DNA of 64,000 nt from Sphingomonas sp. J315. Lineage in GTDB: Bacteria > Pseudomonadota > Alphaproteobacteria > Sphingomonadales > Sphingomonadaceae. Below, piece after piece: positions 9,533-20,731 of this stretch; the stretch's first letter is position 1; each line of letters starts with the position of its first letter. The notes beneath the pieces were generated by a model. It ran no database searches. It saw only the letters and a list, made by a program, of their open reading frames with translations, and was not told where the DNA came from. The stretch lies in the NCBI RefSeq assembly GCF_024666595.1, contig NZ_CP088296.1, positions 2,470,501 to 2,534,500 on the forward strand, read 5' to 3'. The translations under genes were made by a program, and so were the position numbers.

Positions 9533-11491
9533 TCACGCCCCCTGCGGAGCCGGGTTGCCGAACGGACCTTTGGGACGCCGCGTCTTGGGGATCGACGTTC
9601 CCGCGACGCCGACCGGGCCCTTGCTCGACGACGGATCGGGACGCCCGATATCGCCGTCGCTGAGAAGATTCTTGATCTCCTCGCCCGACAGCGTCTCGTA
9701 CTCGAGCAGCGCGCCGGCCAGCGTGTGGAGCTGGTCGATATGCTCGGTCAGCACGTCGCGCGCGCGCTTGAGGCCGCCCTCGACCGTCGCCTTGATCTCG
9801 GCGTCGATCAGCTGCTGGGTCTCGTTCGACATATGCCGCGGCTGCGACGCCGAATAGCCGAGGAAGCTCTCGCCTTCGGGCTGCGAATATTCGACCGGGC
9901 CGAGCTTGTCCGACATGCCCCACTTCGTGATCATGTCGCGCGCCAGGCCGGTGGCGTACTGGATGTCGCCGCTCGCGCCCGACGAGACCTTGTCATAGCC
10001 GAAGATCACTTCCTCGGCGACGCGGCCGCCCATCGCGACGGCAAGGTTCGCGTACATCTTGTCGCGGTGATACGAATAGCTGTCCCGCTCGGGCAGGCGC
10101 ATCACCATGCCCAGTGCACGGCCGCGCGGGATGATCGTCGCCTTGTGGATCGGGTCCGACGCCGGTTCGTGCAGCGACACGATCGCGTGGCCGGCCTCGT
10201 GATAGGCGGTCATCCGCTTCTCGTCGTCGGTCATCACCATCGAGCGCCGCTCGGCACCCATCATCACCTTGTCCTTGGCATCCTCAAACTCGCTCATCGC
10301 GACGAGGCGCTTGCCCTTGCGCGCGGCCATCAGCGCGGCTTCGTTGACGAGGTTGGCGAGGTCGGCGCCGGAGAAGCCCGGCGTGCCGCGCGCGATGGTG
10401 CGCGCGTCGACATCGGGGGCCAGCGGCACCTTCTTCATGTGAACCTGGAGGATCTTCACGCGACCCTCGATATCCGGGCGGGGCACGACCACCTGACGGT
10501 CGAAGCGGCCCGGACGCAGCAGCGCGGGATCGAGCACATCGGGACGGTTGGTCGCCGCGACGATGATGATGCCCTCATTCGCCTCGAAGCCGTCCATTTC
10601 GACCAGCAGCTGGTTCAGCGTCTGCTCGCGCTCGTCATTGCCATTGCCCAGGCCCGCGCCGCGATGGCGGCCGACCGCGTCGATTTCGTCGATGAAGACG
10701 ATGCACGGCGCGCTCTTCTTGGCCTGTTCGAACATGTCGCGCACGCGGCTTGCGCCGACGCCGACGAACATCTCGACAAAGTCCGAGCCGGAGATGGTGA
10801 AGAACGGCACGCCCGCCTCACCCGCGATCGCACGGGCGAGCAGCGTCTTGCCAGTACCGGGCGAGCCGACCAGCAGCGCGCCCTTGGGAATCTTGCCGCC
10901 GAGGCGGGCGAATTTGGTCGGATCCTTGAGGAACTCGACGACCTCCTCCAGCTCTTCGCGCGCTTCGTCGATGCCCGCGACGTCGTCGAAGGTAACCTTG
11001 CCTTCCTTCTGGGTCAGCAATTTCGCGCGCGACTTGCCAAAGCCCATTGCGCCGGAGCCCGAGCCCTTCTGCATCTGGCGCAGCACGAAGAAGGCGATGC
11101 CGAGGAACAGCAGGAACGGCAGCGCCTGAACCAGCACATATTGCCAGATCGACGGGCCTTCCTCGGGCCGCGCGCTGATCGTCACGCCCTGCTTGCGCAG
11201 CGTCGGGATCAGGTCGGGATTGGCAACGGCGTTGGTGCGGAACTTCGAATCATTGTCGAGCGTACCGGTGATGACGCTGCCCGCGACATTGACGTCCTTG
11301 ACCTTGCCCTGCTCGACATTGTCGAGGAATTCGGAATAGGCGATCGTCGTGCCCGCCGTTGTGCTGCTCGGCGCGCCGAACATGCTGACGAACAGCGCCA
11401 GCGCGGCCAGGATGCCGACCCACACCAGCAGGCTCTTCATCCACGGATTGCCGTTATTGTCGGGGCCGGGGGTCTTGTTGTCGTCGCTCAT
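9533..11491 (-). CDS. ftsH: ATP-dependent zinc metalloprotease FtsH
   Basis: This 652-residue protein is full length. Two transmembrane segments (about 19-38 and 119-138) bracket a periplasmic domain. The AAA module has Walker A GSPGTGKT at 209-216, Walker B IVFIDE at 264-269, the pore motif MFVGVG near 241, and a second region of homology around 315-335. The protease site is HEAGH at 431-435. FtsH is the membrane-bound quality-control protease and also controls LpxC level in many Gram-negatives. It follows tilS on the same strand, the widespread tilS-ftsH order. Confidence 0.98.
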   Translation of the reverse strand: MSDDNKTPGPDNNGNPWMKSLLVWVGILAALALFVSMFGAPSSTTAGTTIAYSEFLDNVEQGKVKDVNVAGSVITGTLDNDSKFRTNAVANPDLIPTLRKQGVTISARPEEGPSIWQYVLVQALPFLLFLGIAFFVLRQMQKGSGSGAMGFGKSRAKLLTQKEGKVTFDDVAGIDEAREELEEVVEFLKDPTKFARLGGKIPKGALLVGSPGTGKTLLARAIAGEAGVPFFTISGSDFVEMFVGVGASRVRDMFEQAKKSAPCIVFIDEIDAVGRHRGAGLGNGNDEREQTLNQLLVEMDGFEANEGIIIVAATNRPDVLDPALLRPGRFDRQVVVPRPDIEGRVKILQVHMKKVPLAPDVDARTIARGTPGFSGADLANLVNEAALMAARKGKRLVAMSEFEDAKDKVMMGAERRSMVMTDDEKRMTAYHEAGHAIVSLHEPASDPIHKATIIPRGRALGMVMRLPERDSYSYHRDKMYANLAVAMGGRVAEEVIFGYDKVSSGASGDIQYATGLARDMITKWGMSDKLGPVEYSQPEGESFLGYSASQPRHMSNETQQLIDAEIKATVEGGLKRARDVLTEHIDQLHTLAGALLEYETLSGEEIKNLLSDGDIGRPDPSSSKGPVGVAGTSIPKTRRPKGPFGNPAPQGA

Positions 11492-11560
11492 CTGTCGAAT
11501 GCACCTTCCTCAGCCCACAAGATAGGCGGTCGCAGGTTAATGGCAATGGAACAGCTTCGA

Positions 11561-12595
11561 TCAGAGTGATCGACGCGGTGGGGCGGAGCGGAAATGCCAG
11601 ATTTCGCCCTTTGCGGTCGCCTGAACCCCCGCCTGGGTGGCCCCGGCATCGCGCGCGAGTGCGTCGAGCAGCGATTCGATATTGGTCGAATCGGTGAACA
11701 GCGGGAACGCGATGTGGTGCCGGTCGCGTGTGGCGCGAACCGCCTGTCGCACCAGGCGGCGCTGGACTTCGCGCGGCAGATCCCGTGCGCGTAGCGTCGC
11801 GCCGCGATCATCCCAGCGCTCCGCCCAGAACTGCGCGACCAGTGCGTCGAGCGCGGCATTGGTCTCGGCGATGTGGGCGACGGACCGGGCCAGCGCAGCC
11901 GGATCGAGCAGGGTCTGGCTGGCCAGCAGCTCGCGAAACCGGGTGCGGTCATGATGCAAGTCGGCGTTGCTGGGATCGTCGACCCAAACAGTGCCCGCCG
12001 CCGCGACGATCGCGCGAAGGCTGTCGCGCCGCCATTCGAGCAGCGGGCGCAGCACCGGAAATTCGCCATGTCGCACGGGGCGAATGCCGCTCAGCCCCGC
12101 CACCCCCGACGCGCGGTTGAGCCGCATCAGCAGCGTTTCGGCCTGATCGTCGGCATGGTGGGCGGTGAGCAGCAGGAGGGCATCGGCCTGTCGCATCCAC
12201 GCGAACAACGCGGCATAGCGTGCCGCGCGCGCCTGACCCTGCAAACTGCTCCCGCTGATCGGCTCGGCGGGGGTGAGCGTGGCGTGGGGGACGCCGAGTT
12301 GCGCGCAGACCTCCGCGACCATCGCGGCCTCGTCCGCTGCCTCGGGGCGCAATCCGTGATCGACCGTCGCCGCGACGACGCGACCGGGAAAAGCGGCGCT
12401 CGCGAGCAGCAGCATCGCCATGCTGTCCGCACCGCCCGACACCGCCAGCGCGATCCGTGCGTCCTCGGCGAGCGCGCCGTCGAACGCGCGGACGCATAGA
12501 TTATCGAAATCCGCCCGAAACCGCTCGACCCACGCCGGGTCGAGCGGGTTCAGCGCGTCAGCGGCACTTGCTGGCGGAACGGCCGGTGGCGACAT
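11561..12595 (-). CDS. tilS: tRNA(Ile)-lysidine synthase
   Basis: TilS converts the wobble cytidine of tRNA-Ile(CAU) to lysidine so that it reads AUA, an essential step. The PP-loop motif SGGADS is at residues 53-58, with the companion TAHHADDQAETLLMRL near 145. The 344 residues fit the shorter TilS class, which has a reduced C-terminal region. The ATG at 12595 overlaps the 3' end of cpoB by 38 nt; no better start is visible. Gene order cpoB-tilS-ftsH suggests one transcript. Confidence 0.95.
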   Translation of the reverse strand: MSPPAVPPASAADALNPLDPAWVERFRADFDNLCVRAFDGALAEDARIALAVSGGADSMAMLLLASAAFPGRVVAATVDHGLRPEAADEAAMVAEVCAQLGVPHATLTPAEPISGSSLQGQARAARYAALFAWMRQADALLLLTAHHADDQAETLLMRLNRASGVAGLSGIRPVRHGEFPVLRPLLEWRRDSLRAIVAAAGTVWVDDPSNADLHHDRTRFRELLASQTLLDPAALARSVAHIAETNAALDALVAQFWAERWDDRGATLRARDLPREVQRRLVRQAVRATRDRHHIAFPLFTDSTNIESLLDALARDAGATQAGVQATAKGEIWHFRSAPPRRSL

Positions 12596-13512
12596 CCATC
12601 TTCATCGCTTCGGAGAGGCGGTCGCCATAGACCTGGGTCAGCTCGTCATAGACCTTGCAGACCTCGCTCGCCGGCTTCTTCATCTTCACCAGCGCCTGGG
12701 CGAGATAATAGAGCGAGTCCGGCGCGCGCTCGCCATTGGGCATTTTCTGGTAGTTTTCGAAGAAGGCAGTCGCGGCGAGCGCGGGCTTGCCCTGATCGAG
12801 CAGCGCGCGGCCGAGCAGGTTCTGCGCATAGCTGGCGCGGCGATGCTTGGGATGCTTCTGTACCACGCTGCGCAGCTCGACGATCGCCTTGTCATATTGC
12901 TTCGCCTGCCACAGGCGGAAGCCATAAACATAAGCGTCCTCGGCCGCGTCGTCGGTGCTGGGCCGTTCGACTCCGGCTACCGGGGTTGTCGGCGCGGGTG
13001 CGCTGGTGGTCGGGGCCGGGGTGGTCGGGCGTGGTGTCGTCGGACGCGGGGTCGCACCTGTCGTCGGGCCGATCCCGGTGACCGGGGCCGTCCCGCCGAC
13101 CGCCGATGCGCCGTCCTCCAGCGCCTTCAACCGCGCGTCGGTCGAGCGCTTATAGGCCGTGAACGCTTCCTCCAGCTGGCGCAGGCGATATTGAGTCTGC
13201 TCGATCTGGCCCGTCAACGCGGATTGCTGCGATTCGAGCGCATTGACCCGCGCGGTCAGGTCGGTGACCACGCCGCTCGCCGGGGTGCCCGGCGCGCCGC
13301 CGCTTTGCTGGGGTGCCGTGATCTGGGGCTCGACCGTCTGGCCCGCGCCGCCCGGAAACACCTTGCGCTGCACCGCGCGCATCTCTCGCTCCAGCCGGTC
13401 GATCCGGCCCTCGATCCCCCTCGCGGCTGGTCTGCGCCGCCACCGGGAGGGCGATCGACGCCATCCCCGCCAGCACCACCGCCATCGCCGCACTCTTGTT
13501 CAGAAACCGCAT
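12558..13512 (-). CDS. cpoB: Tol-Pal cell-division coordinator CpoB (YbgF), interrupted by a frameshift
   Basis: The start at 13512 gives a signal peptide (AAMAVVLAGMASIALPVAAQ). A trimerising coiled-coil (RIDRLEREMRAVQRK), a Pro/Thr-rich linker and TPR repeats (DAYVYGFRLWQAKQYDKA and following) come next. The signal peptide and coiled-coil are in different frames because the G run opposite 13416-13420 has one base too many; with one base fewer, QTSREGIEGRIDRL reads through. CpoB links Tol-Pal to peptidoglycan synthesis during constriction. The usual tolB/pal partners would lie further upstream, but here a RodZ-like gene does, so the cluster is not the classic one. Confidence 0.87.
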
Positions 13513-13589
13513 GTCATTCCCCACCCGCGATACGCTTCGCTCGATCCAATATAGCATCATTCACTGTGCTGCCGATGCTGACCCCAGCC

Positions 13590-14541
13590 TTAAGCATCCG
13601 GCGTCGCGGTCGCGACCGGTGACGGCGTCGGCTGCGCGACCGGTGCAGGCGCGACGGCGGTCGGCCGAGCCGCCGGGCTGCGCGTCGGCGCGGGGTTGAG
13701 CCGCGCAGCAGGCGAGCGCTGTGCAGCAGGCGTGGGGGTCGGGGTCGGAACAGGCGTCGCCGCCTCCGTCGGCTGGCCCCGGGCGCGCAGCGCGTCGGCG
13801 CTGATCGGCACATCCTTGATCGCAACGCCGGGACGTCCGAGCGAAGCGACCTCGACCCCGTCGATCGTCACCTGCACCGCTTCCGGACGACCGACATTGA
13901 TCATCGGACCCTTGGCATCGGCGGGCACGTCATAGCGCTCGCCCGTGGCCATTTCCTTTTCGTACAGCCGCGTTCCTGCAGCGTCATATATACGCAGCCA
14001 CACCGGCTGCGTCGCGATCAGCGTGACCTGACCTCCGCTCGCCGGGGTTGCGGCTGCGGTCGGAGCTGCGTCGGGCGTCGCGAGGGCGGACGGTGTCGGA
14101 TCGGGCGCGACGGTCGTGCCCCCGCGGAACAAGTCGGTTCCGTACCACAGTCCAACCGCGCCAAGCAGCAGCACCGCCACGATCGCCCCGGCCCAGGCAA
14201 GGCCGCTCGGCGGCTCGCGCACCGGATCCTCGGGGTCGTAGCTTTCATAGACTTCGCGCGCGGCGAAGGTGGCGGAGGTTTCCTCACGCAGCTCGCGGGC
14301 CAGCGCCACCTCGTCCGCCCCGACCGCGCGGGCATAGGCTTTTACGAAGCCGACGGCATAAGTGGGGGGACGGCAGGCCCGAATAGTCCGACGCCTCGAT
14401 CGCGGCGAGGTGTCGCTGCGGCACGCGGGTGCGACCGGCGATGTCGGCCAGCTCCAATCCCGCCGCCAGCCGGGCGTCGCGCAACTTTTCCCCGACCTTC
14501 ACCGGAAACAGGTTCGGGGTGTCGCCCGGTTCGCCGTCCAT
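13590..14541 (-). CDS. RodZ-like protein (HTH plus DUF4115), interrupted by a frameshift
   Basis: The N-terminus carries a RodZ-type helix-turn-helix (GEKLRDARLAAGLELADIA, then PQRHLAAIEASDY). One transmembrane segment follows (LAWAGAIVAVLLLGAVGLWY), then a Pro/Thr-rich stretch and a beta-rich periplasmic DUF4115 domain (QVTLIATQPVWLRIYD). The C-terminal tail is again Pro/Ala/Thr-rich. The frame breaks at a six-G run, 14364-14369. With five bases the helix continues as SPTYAVGFVKAYARAVG. RodZ anchors the MreB cytoskeleton; proteins of this layout are often annotated only as HTH-domain proteins, so the role is inferred. Confidence 0.82.
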
Positions 14542-14567
14542 TCAATTCCCTCCGGTGTCAGTTATGC

Positions 14568-14608
14568 GCGCACGTTGCTGCACTCCTTAAAGGAGTGTCA
14601 ACGTGCGC
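14568..14608. terminator. Long hairpin between ptsP and the RodZ-like gene
   Basis: Nested inverted repeats: outer arms GCGCACGTTG and CAACGTGCGC, inner arms CACTCCTT and AAGGAGTG with a one-base loop. It lies just after the ptsP stop and just before the RodZ-like start, so it could end ptsP transcription or form in the leader of the next gene. There is no clear T-run. Confidence 0.55.
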
Positions 14609-14634
14609 ACTACCGGAAATCCGTGGCTTTTCGC

Positions 14635-16921
14635 TCAGGCAAGCTCGACGCCATGCGCTTCGGCCCAGCTTTCGAGCGCGCCACGCATGTCGCGCGGCGG
14701 TGTCGCGAGCAATGTCTCCATCGCCTTGCCCAGGGCGGCGTGGTCCAGGCTGCGCACCATCGCCTTGACTGGCCCAACCGCAGCCGGGGTAATCGACAGC
14801 CGGTCGATCCCCAGACCGATCAGCGCCATCGCCTCCAGCGGCCGCCCGCCCATCTCGCCGCACACCGCGATTGGCACGTTCGCGGCATGCGCCTCCCCGC
14901 GCGACGCGGCGCAGGAAGCGGAGGATCGAGGGGGACAGCCAGTCGTACCGGACGGCCAGTTTGGGATGTGCGCGGTCGGCCGCGAACAGGAACTGGGTCA
15001 GGTCGTTGGTGCCGATCGACAGGAAGTCGAGCTGGGGCAGCAAGATGTCGAGCACCTCGGCCAGTGCCGGCACTTCCAGCATCGCGCCATAGCGGACCTG
15101 AAGCGGCAATTTGTGACCGCGTGCCTCCAGCCAGGCGCGCTGCGCCTCGAAGATCGCGCGCGCCTGTTCGAACTCCCACGGCTCCGACACCATCGGGAAC
15201 ATGACGCTCAGCGTCCGGCCCGCCGCCGCTTCGAGCAGCGCGCGCGCCTGCACCTTCATCAACCCTTCGCGCTCGAGCGCCAGCCGCAGCGCGCGCCAGC
15301 CCATCGCGGGGTTCTCTTCCTCGCCATTTTCGTCATGGTCGAGATAGGGGAGCGCCTTGTCGCCGCCGATATCGACCGTGCGGAAGATGACCGGACGGTC
15401 GCCCGCAGCCTCCAGCACGTCGCGATACAGGCGCTTCTGCCCCTCGCGCTGGGGGAGGGTGGCGGAAACCAGGAACTGGAATTCGGTGCGGAACAGGCCG
15501 ATCCCGTCGGCCCCGGTCAGGTCGAGCGCGGCGACATCGTCGCGCAGCCCCGCATTGACCATCACCGTCACGCGGTGGCCGTCGCGGGTTTCCGGCGCGA
15601 GGTTGCGCATCGCGGCAAATACGGCGCGGCGTTTCTGCGTGATGAGCAGCTTCGCCTCGAACACCTCTTCCATTGCGCTGGTCGGGCGCACCACGACGGA
15701 CTCTTCGGTGACGTCGAGCAGCAATCGGTCGCCCTCCGCGACCAGACGGCGGATATCCTTGACCCGGCCGAGCACCGGCACCCCCATCGCCCGTGCCACG
15801 ATGGTCACATGGGCTGTCAGCGAGCCTTCTTCGAGGATCACGCCCTTCAACCGGCGGCGGTCATATTCGAGCAGTTCGGCTGGGCCTAGATTGCGCGCGA
15901 TCAGGATCGAATCCTGCCTGAGGCCCAGCTGCGCTGCGGTCCCCAACTGCCCCGACACGATCCGCAGCAACCGGTTGGACAGATCCTCCAGATCGTGCAT
16001 CCGTTCGCGCAGCAGCGGATCGTCGATCTGCCGCATCCGCATCCGCGTGCGCTGCTGAACGCGCTCGATCGCCGCTTCGGCGGTCAGGCCGCTGTCGATC
16101 GCCTCATTGATGCGACGGCCCCAGCCCTCGTCATAGGCGAACATCTTGTAGGTCTCGAGGATCTCCTCATGCTCCCCGCCGACGCCGAACTCGGCCTGGC
16201 TGGTCATGCGGTCGATCTGCTCGCGCATCTTGTCGAACGCGGCATAGACGCGGTGGCGCTCGGCCTCGGTATCCTCGGCCACGGTATGCTCGATGGTGAT
16301 GCGCGGCTGGTGGAAGACAGCGGCACCCGCCGCCATCCCCTCGACCAGCTTGAACCCCGCAATGCGCGCGGTCGCAGTCGGCTGGGCGCGGGTCGAACCG
16401 CCTGCGCTGGCGTCGGCGCTGTCGATCAGCCCGGCATTGGCGATCAGCTCCGACAACACCATCGCGACGGTCTGCAGCGCCTCGATCTCCACCTCTTCAT
16501 ATTTGCGCGGATCGGCATGCTGCACCGCGAGCACCCCGACCGCGCGCTCCTTGCGGATGATCGGCACGCCGGCAAAGCTGTGAAACTGTTCCTCGCCCGT
16601 TTCGGGGCGATAGGCGAAATCGGGGTGGGATGCGGCCTCGTCCAGGTTCAGAGTCTCGACATTCTTGGCGATCGTGCCGACCAGACCTTCGCCGAGCGCG
16701 AGCTTGGTGACGTGCACCGCCGCCTGCGCGAGGCCGCGGGTGGCGAACAGCTCCAGCACGCCTTCGCGCAGCAAATAAATCGAACAGACTTCGCTGCGCA
16801 GCGACTCCCCGATGATCTCGACCACCGCGTTCAGCTTGGACTGGGCGGGGGTGCGCGACGCCATCACGTCGTGCAACCGCGTCAGGATCTCACGGGCGGA
16901 GGCGGCGGCGGAAACGGGCAT
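14635..16921 (-). CDS. ptsP: Phosphoenolpyruvate-protein phosphotransferase PtsP (EI-Ntr), interrupted by a frameshift
   Basis: An N-terminal GAF domain (residues about 1-165) is followed by an Enzyme I body with the phospho-histidine site (GSLTAHVTIVARAMG) and the PEP-binding barrel. The catalytic cysteine motif VCGEMGG is near the C-terminus. The frame shifts at the CCCC run 14895-14898; with one base fewer the sequence reads RRVAREAHAANVPIAVCGE and ends at 14635. EI-Ntr starts the nitrogen-PTS phosphorelay from PEP to NPr and EIIA-Ntr. Those partners are not in the window. Confidence 0.93.
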
Positions 16922-16961
16922 AAGGTGGCGCTATCAGATCGTCCCCAAAGCGCCAAGAAAT

Positions 16962-17669
16962 TCAGCGCGCGGCGAGCGTCACGCTGCCTCCGGTCACGCG
17001 CGTGTCTCCAGCGAGCGCGCCGCCGTCATAGGCCAGTTTCGGCGTTGCAGCCGGGACGCCGCTGCGCCACGCAATGAGCGCGACGCGATAGGCATCGTAG
17101 CGCGCGTAGAATGCGTGATACGGCTGGTCGATCCGTGCCAGCGCGTCCGGGGCGGTCTCGGCAAGGCTGGATGCTGGCCAGCTCGCCGCCTCTTGCGCCA
17201 TGTCTGATGCGATAGAACAGAATTGCGGCAGCACGGGGGGCTGGGCAAAGTAGTTGTAAAGCCGGGTCATTGCCCGGTCGAAATCACCGCCATGCATGGC
17301 CGCGACGCGGCGGTGCGCCGCATCCAGCTCGCGCCGATGGGTGTGGAGGACGCGATTATATGCGGACGCGATCGCGGGATCCGCGCAGTTGAGCGCCGCG
17401 ACATTGAACGCAACGCGCAGATGCCAGGCGGCGGCAAAGTGCGGGACGCCGTGGTTCGGCGTCGCGTAGGTCCGCTCGGCAAGCCTCGCCGGAATGGCAA
17501 GTCCGGCTGCCGCACCATCGGGTGGAGTCGGTGCGGCCCTGCGCACGACGGTGGGGGCGTCCGGCACGGGCAGCGGCGCGGCAACCCCGGGGTTGTCGCC
17601 ACTGCTCGAGCAGGCGGCAAGCGGCAGGGCGATGAACGCGACAGCGAGCGGGAGCGAGGTCCGGACCAT
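16962..17669 (-). CDS. Lipoprotein of unknown function
   Basis: A lipoprotein signal (LPLAVAFIALPLAAC) with a typical lipobox cysteine, then a Pro/Ala linker and an all-helical domain rich in Ala, His and Arg. The ATG at 17669 is preceded by GGGAGAG; an upstream in-frame ATG at 17684 lacks a good ribosome site. Two cysteines outside the lipobox (in LNCADPA and PQFCSIA) could form a disulfide. It lies between ptsP and the nitronate monooxygenase gene. I do not recognise a family. Confidence 0.7.
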   Translation of the reverse strand: MVRTSLPLAVAFIALPLAACSSSGDNPGVAAPLPVPDAPTVVRRAAPTPPDGAAAGLAIPARLAERTYATPNHGVPHFAAAWHLRVAFNVAALNCADPAIASAYNRVLHTHRRELDAAHRRVAAMHGGDFDRAMTRLYNYFAQPPVLPQFCSIASDMAQEAASWPASSLAETAPDALARIDQPYHAFYARYDAYRVALIAWRSGVPAATPKLAYDGGALAGDTRVTGGSVTLAAR

Positions 17670-17737
17670 CGCTCTCCCATGCACGCGGCAGCGTCAAATC
17701 GCGCTTAAGGGCGATGGTTAAGACGGGTTAGGGCGGT

Positions 17738-18756
17738 TCAGGCCGCGCGCTTCTCCAGCGCGTGCGCGGCTTCGGCCATCAACTGGGCGATAATGTCCGC
17801 GACCGGTTCTTCCTTGCTGACCATGCCGACCGACTGCCCCGCCATCAGCGACCCATTATCGACATCGCCCTCAATCACTGCGCGGCGCAGCGCGCCCGCC
17901 CAATAATGTTCGATCTGGAGCTGTGCCTCCATCATCTCGACCTTGCCCTCGTCGAGCAGTTGCGCGACCTCGCGCTGCTTGGCGGTGAACAGCTCCGAAG
18001 ATGCGTTCTTGAGCGCGCGCACCGGGATGACCGGCAGACGCGGGTCGATCTGGACGCTCGCGACCGCGTCGCGCGCCGATGCGCGGAAGAACGCCTTCTT
18101 GAAGTTCGGATGCGCGATGCTCTCGGTCGCACAGGCAAAGCGCGTGCCGAGCTGGACCCCCGCCGCGCCCATATCGAGATAGCCCGCGATCGCCTCGCCC
18201 CGGCCGATCCCGCCCGCGACGAACACGGGGACCTGCGCCGCGACCTCGGGCAGGATTTCCTGCGCGAGCACGCTGGTCGACACCGGGCCGATATGGCCGC
18301 CGGCCTCCATTCCCTCGACCACCAGCGCATCGACGCCCGAGCGGATCAGCTTCTTGGCGAGGCTGAGCGCGGGGGCAAAGCAGATCAGCTTGGCGCCATT
18401 GCCCTTGATCGCGTCGAGCGATCCGGCGGGGGAAGGCCGCCCGCCAGCACGATATGCGTGACGTTGTGCTTCGCGCAGACCTCGATCAAATCGAACAGCT
18501 GCGGGTGCATGGTGATGAGGTTCACGCCGAACGGCTTGTCGGTCAGCGCCTTCGTCCCGGCGATCTCGGCGTCGAGCAGCTCGGGCGTCATCGCGCCGCA
18601 CGCGATCAGGCCGAAGCCGCCCGCATTGGAAATGGCGGAGACAAGGTTGCGCTCGCTCACCCACGACATCGCGCCGCACAGGATCGCAGTCTCGCTGCCA
18701 AGAAATTCGATGCCGCGCGCCATGCGGCGGTGGAGGCGCTCTTCACCAATGGTCAT
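17738..18756 (-). CDS. Nitronate monooxygenase-like FMN enzyme, interrupted by a frameshift
   Basis: A TIM-barrel of the NMO / enoyl-reductase (FabK-like) family. The N-terminus has AILCGAMSWVSERNLVSAIS, the middle LVVEGMEAGGHIGP, and the FMN-binding part FVAGGIGRGEAIAGYLDMGA. Such enzymes oxidise nitroalkanes such as propionate-3-nitronate; the substrate cannot be told here. The frame breaks at the five-G run 18428-18432. One more base restores VLAGGLPPAGSLDAIKG. The corrected protein is about 339 residues, normal for the family. Confidence 0.85.
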
Positions 18757-18831
18757 GTGCTCGCCCTAGCGCTCGCCCGATACTTCCCGCAAGTCTGGTC
18801 AGCGCGGCATGCGCGCATTAGGGCTGCGGCC

Positions 18832-19676
18832 ATGGTCCGCCTCGTTCTCGCCGCCTTCACCCTGGCTACCGCCACGTCGGCCACCGCGCAGGAGCGCGCG
18901 TTCGACGGCCATGTCCATCTGTGGAACGGCGAGGAGTCGCTGCGCGCCTATGTCGCACAGTCGCGGCCGGCCGGCCATGATCCGGTCGCCGCCGCGATGT
19001 GGTTCGGCGGTCCCAATCAGGCGCTGGCCGGAAACCCGGATGCGATCCGTGCAGGCAATGACGGAATCCTTGCGCTCGCCGCGCGCCACCCCAATCTGCT
19101 GCCCGTCGCCACGGTCCACCCCTATGATGGCGAGGCCGCCGTGGCCGAGGTGCGGCGCGTCGCCGCGCGCGGGGCGAGGTTGCTCAAGATCCATCCGCAC
19201 ACGCAAAGTTCGATGCCGCCGACCCGCGCGTGCTGACGGTCGTGCGGGCTGCGGGCGAAGCCGGACTGGTCGTACTCATGGACAATGCCGGGATCGTGCC
19301 GTCCGACAATGAGAAGCTGTTCAACCTCGCTTTGTCCGCGCCCAAGACCCGGTTCATCTTCGCGCATATGGGTGCGATGGGCTTCCGCTTCTGGAACCTG
19401 CTCAAGGCGGCGCGGACGGCCGAGGGGCTGTTCGGCGACAATATCTATTTCGACATTTCCGCGACGGTGACGCTGGCTGCGGAGTCGCCGATCGAGGAAG
19501 AGTTCGTCTGGACGATGCGGAATGTCGGCATCGACCATATCCTGCTCGGGTCAGACTATCCGCAATTCTCTCTGGAGCAGAACGCAGCGGCGCTCGACCG
19601 GCTGGGCCTCACTGCGGAGGAGCGTGCCGCCATCCGCTACGGCAATGCGCGCAGGCTGTTCGCACTCAAGGACTGA
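18832..19676 (+). CDS. Exported amidohydrolase family protein, interrupted by a frameshift
   Basis: A signal peptide (LVLAAFTLATATSATAQ) is followed by the metal-binding start of the amidohydrolase_2 family, FDGHVHLW. Later come a lysine in KIHPH, a histidine in FIFAHMGAMG, and the C-terminal aspartate region LLGSDYPQF. The frame is broken at 19205-19207: adding one A to the AAA run gives PHTQKFDAADPRVLT and a product of about 281 residues. The substrate is unknown. It is divergent from the nitronate monooxygenase gene. Confidence 0.82.
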
Positions 19677-19680
19677 TCCG

Positions 19681-20187
19681 TCACGGTCCGCATTCCCAGA
19701 CGCCGTCGATCGCCTGAGGCGCGCTACCCGGTGCCTCGACCGACAGCGTTGCGGTGTGGCTCGACCCTTCATGTTCGGTCTCACGCGCTGCGCCGCGCGT
19801 GATCGACGCCGTGAGCCCCTCACCCGCAAAGCTGCCGCCCCGCGCCATCGCGTCGAACCCGCCGGTCTCGCGCGCGGTGAGCAGCACCGGCTTGCCAGAC
19901 CGCATGACGACCGCCGTGGCCCGGCTGGCGGCATCGACATCGCCCGCGCCGACCAGCATCAGGATGCTCGCGTCCGACAGAAAGGCGCAGCGCAACTCGC
20001 CCTTGAGTGCGCCCGCTGCCGCCTCGGTCACTGCGTCGAGCTCGATTGCCGCAGGCGAAGGCGTCGGGCCTGGCGGGATCACCGATTCGATCGGCGCGGG
20101 CGGCGCTGTTGTCTCGTTCGCGGGCGGGGCCGGGGCGGGGGAGCAGGCGGCGAGCGCCACGATGAGGCCGAGAATCGGAAGTCGCAT
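19681..20187 (-). CDS. Small lipoprotein of unknown function
   Basis: A 168-residue protein with a lipoprotein signal ending LALAAC-type (RLPILGLIVALAAC). A Pro/Ala/Thr linker and a compact beta-rich domain follow. Cysteines in ELRCAFLS and VWECGP at the C-terminus may pair. It converges with the amidohydrolase gene, only 4 nt away. No family recognised. Confidence 0.7.
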   Translation of the reverse strand: MRLPILGLIVALAACSPAPAPPANETTAPPAPIESVIPPGPTPSPAAIELDAVTEAAAGALKGELRCAFLSDASILMLVGAGDVDAASRATAVVMRSGKPVLLTARETGGFDAMARGGSFAGEGLTASITRGAARETEHEGSSHTATLSVEAPGSAPQAIDGVWECGP

Positions 20188-20238
20188 GCCTCCACAATGC
20201 CGTAGACGCCGCGCGGTTCAATCCTGCAGGATCGCGCG

Positions 20239-20656
20239 ATGCGACAGGCACTCCACCAGCTTCACATCGAAACGCCCGGTCAGGGGCTGCATGAGTTCAC
20301 CGGACCGGTGTGTCGCTGGGTCGCGGACAGCGGGATCGACACGGGGTTGCTGACGCTGTTCGTCCGCCACACCAGCTGTTCGCTGCTGATTCAGGAGAAT
20401 GCCGCCCCGGCGGCACGCCGCGACCTCGAACGCTGGATCGCGCGAATTGCGCCGGAGAGCCGCGATTATGAGCATGACGATGAGGGGGGCGGACGATATG
20501 CCCGCACATCTGCGTGCGGCGATCACCACCACGTCGATCGCCATCCCCGTGGCGGGTGGCGCCCCGTTGCTCGGCACCTGGCAGGGCATTTATCTGTTCG
20601 AACATCGTCGCGCGAGCCATCGCCGACAGGTCGCGCTGCATTTGATCGGGGCGTGA
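20239..20656 (+). CDS. yjbQ: YjbQ family protein (UPF0047), interrupted by a frameshift
   Basis: The family core is visible: GLLTLFVRHTSCSLLIQENA, then DLERWIARIAPE, and after the frame break MPAHLRAAITTTSIAIPV and GTWQGIYLFEHR. Members are small metal-binding proteins; E. coli YjbQ has weak thiamine-phosphate synthase activity. The break is at the six-G run 20484-20489. With five G the acidic loop reads EHDDEGADDMPAHLR and the protein is about 138 residues, normal for the family. Confidence 0.9.
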
Positions 20657-20731
20657 ACCAGACGAAAATCCGGCATCGCAGCTCGATGTAACCGGTTCCA
20701 TTTGCTGGCGGCGTCGGATACTGAATTCTCC

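Noticed and set aside
9521..11569. A 682-codon open frame on the plus strand
   Set aside because: It is entirely antisense to ftsH. Its product is rich in Arg, His and Asp with no domain, as expected from the complement of a high-GC gene.
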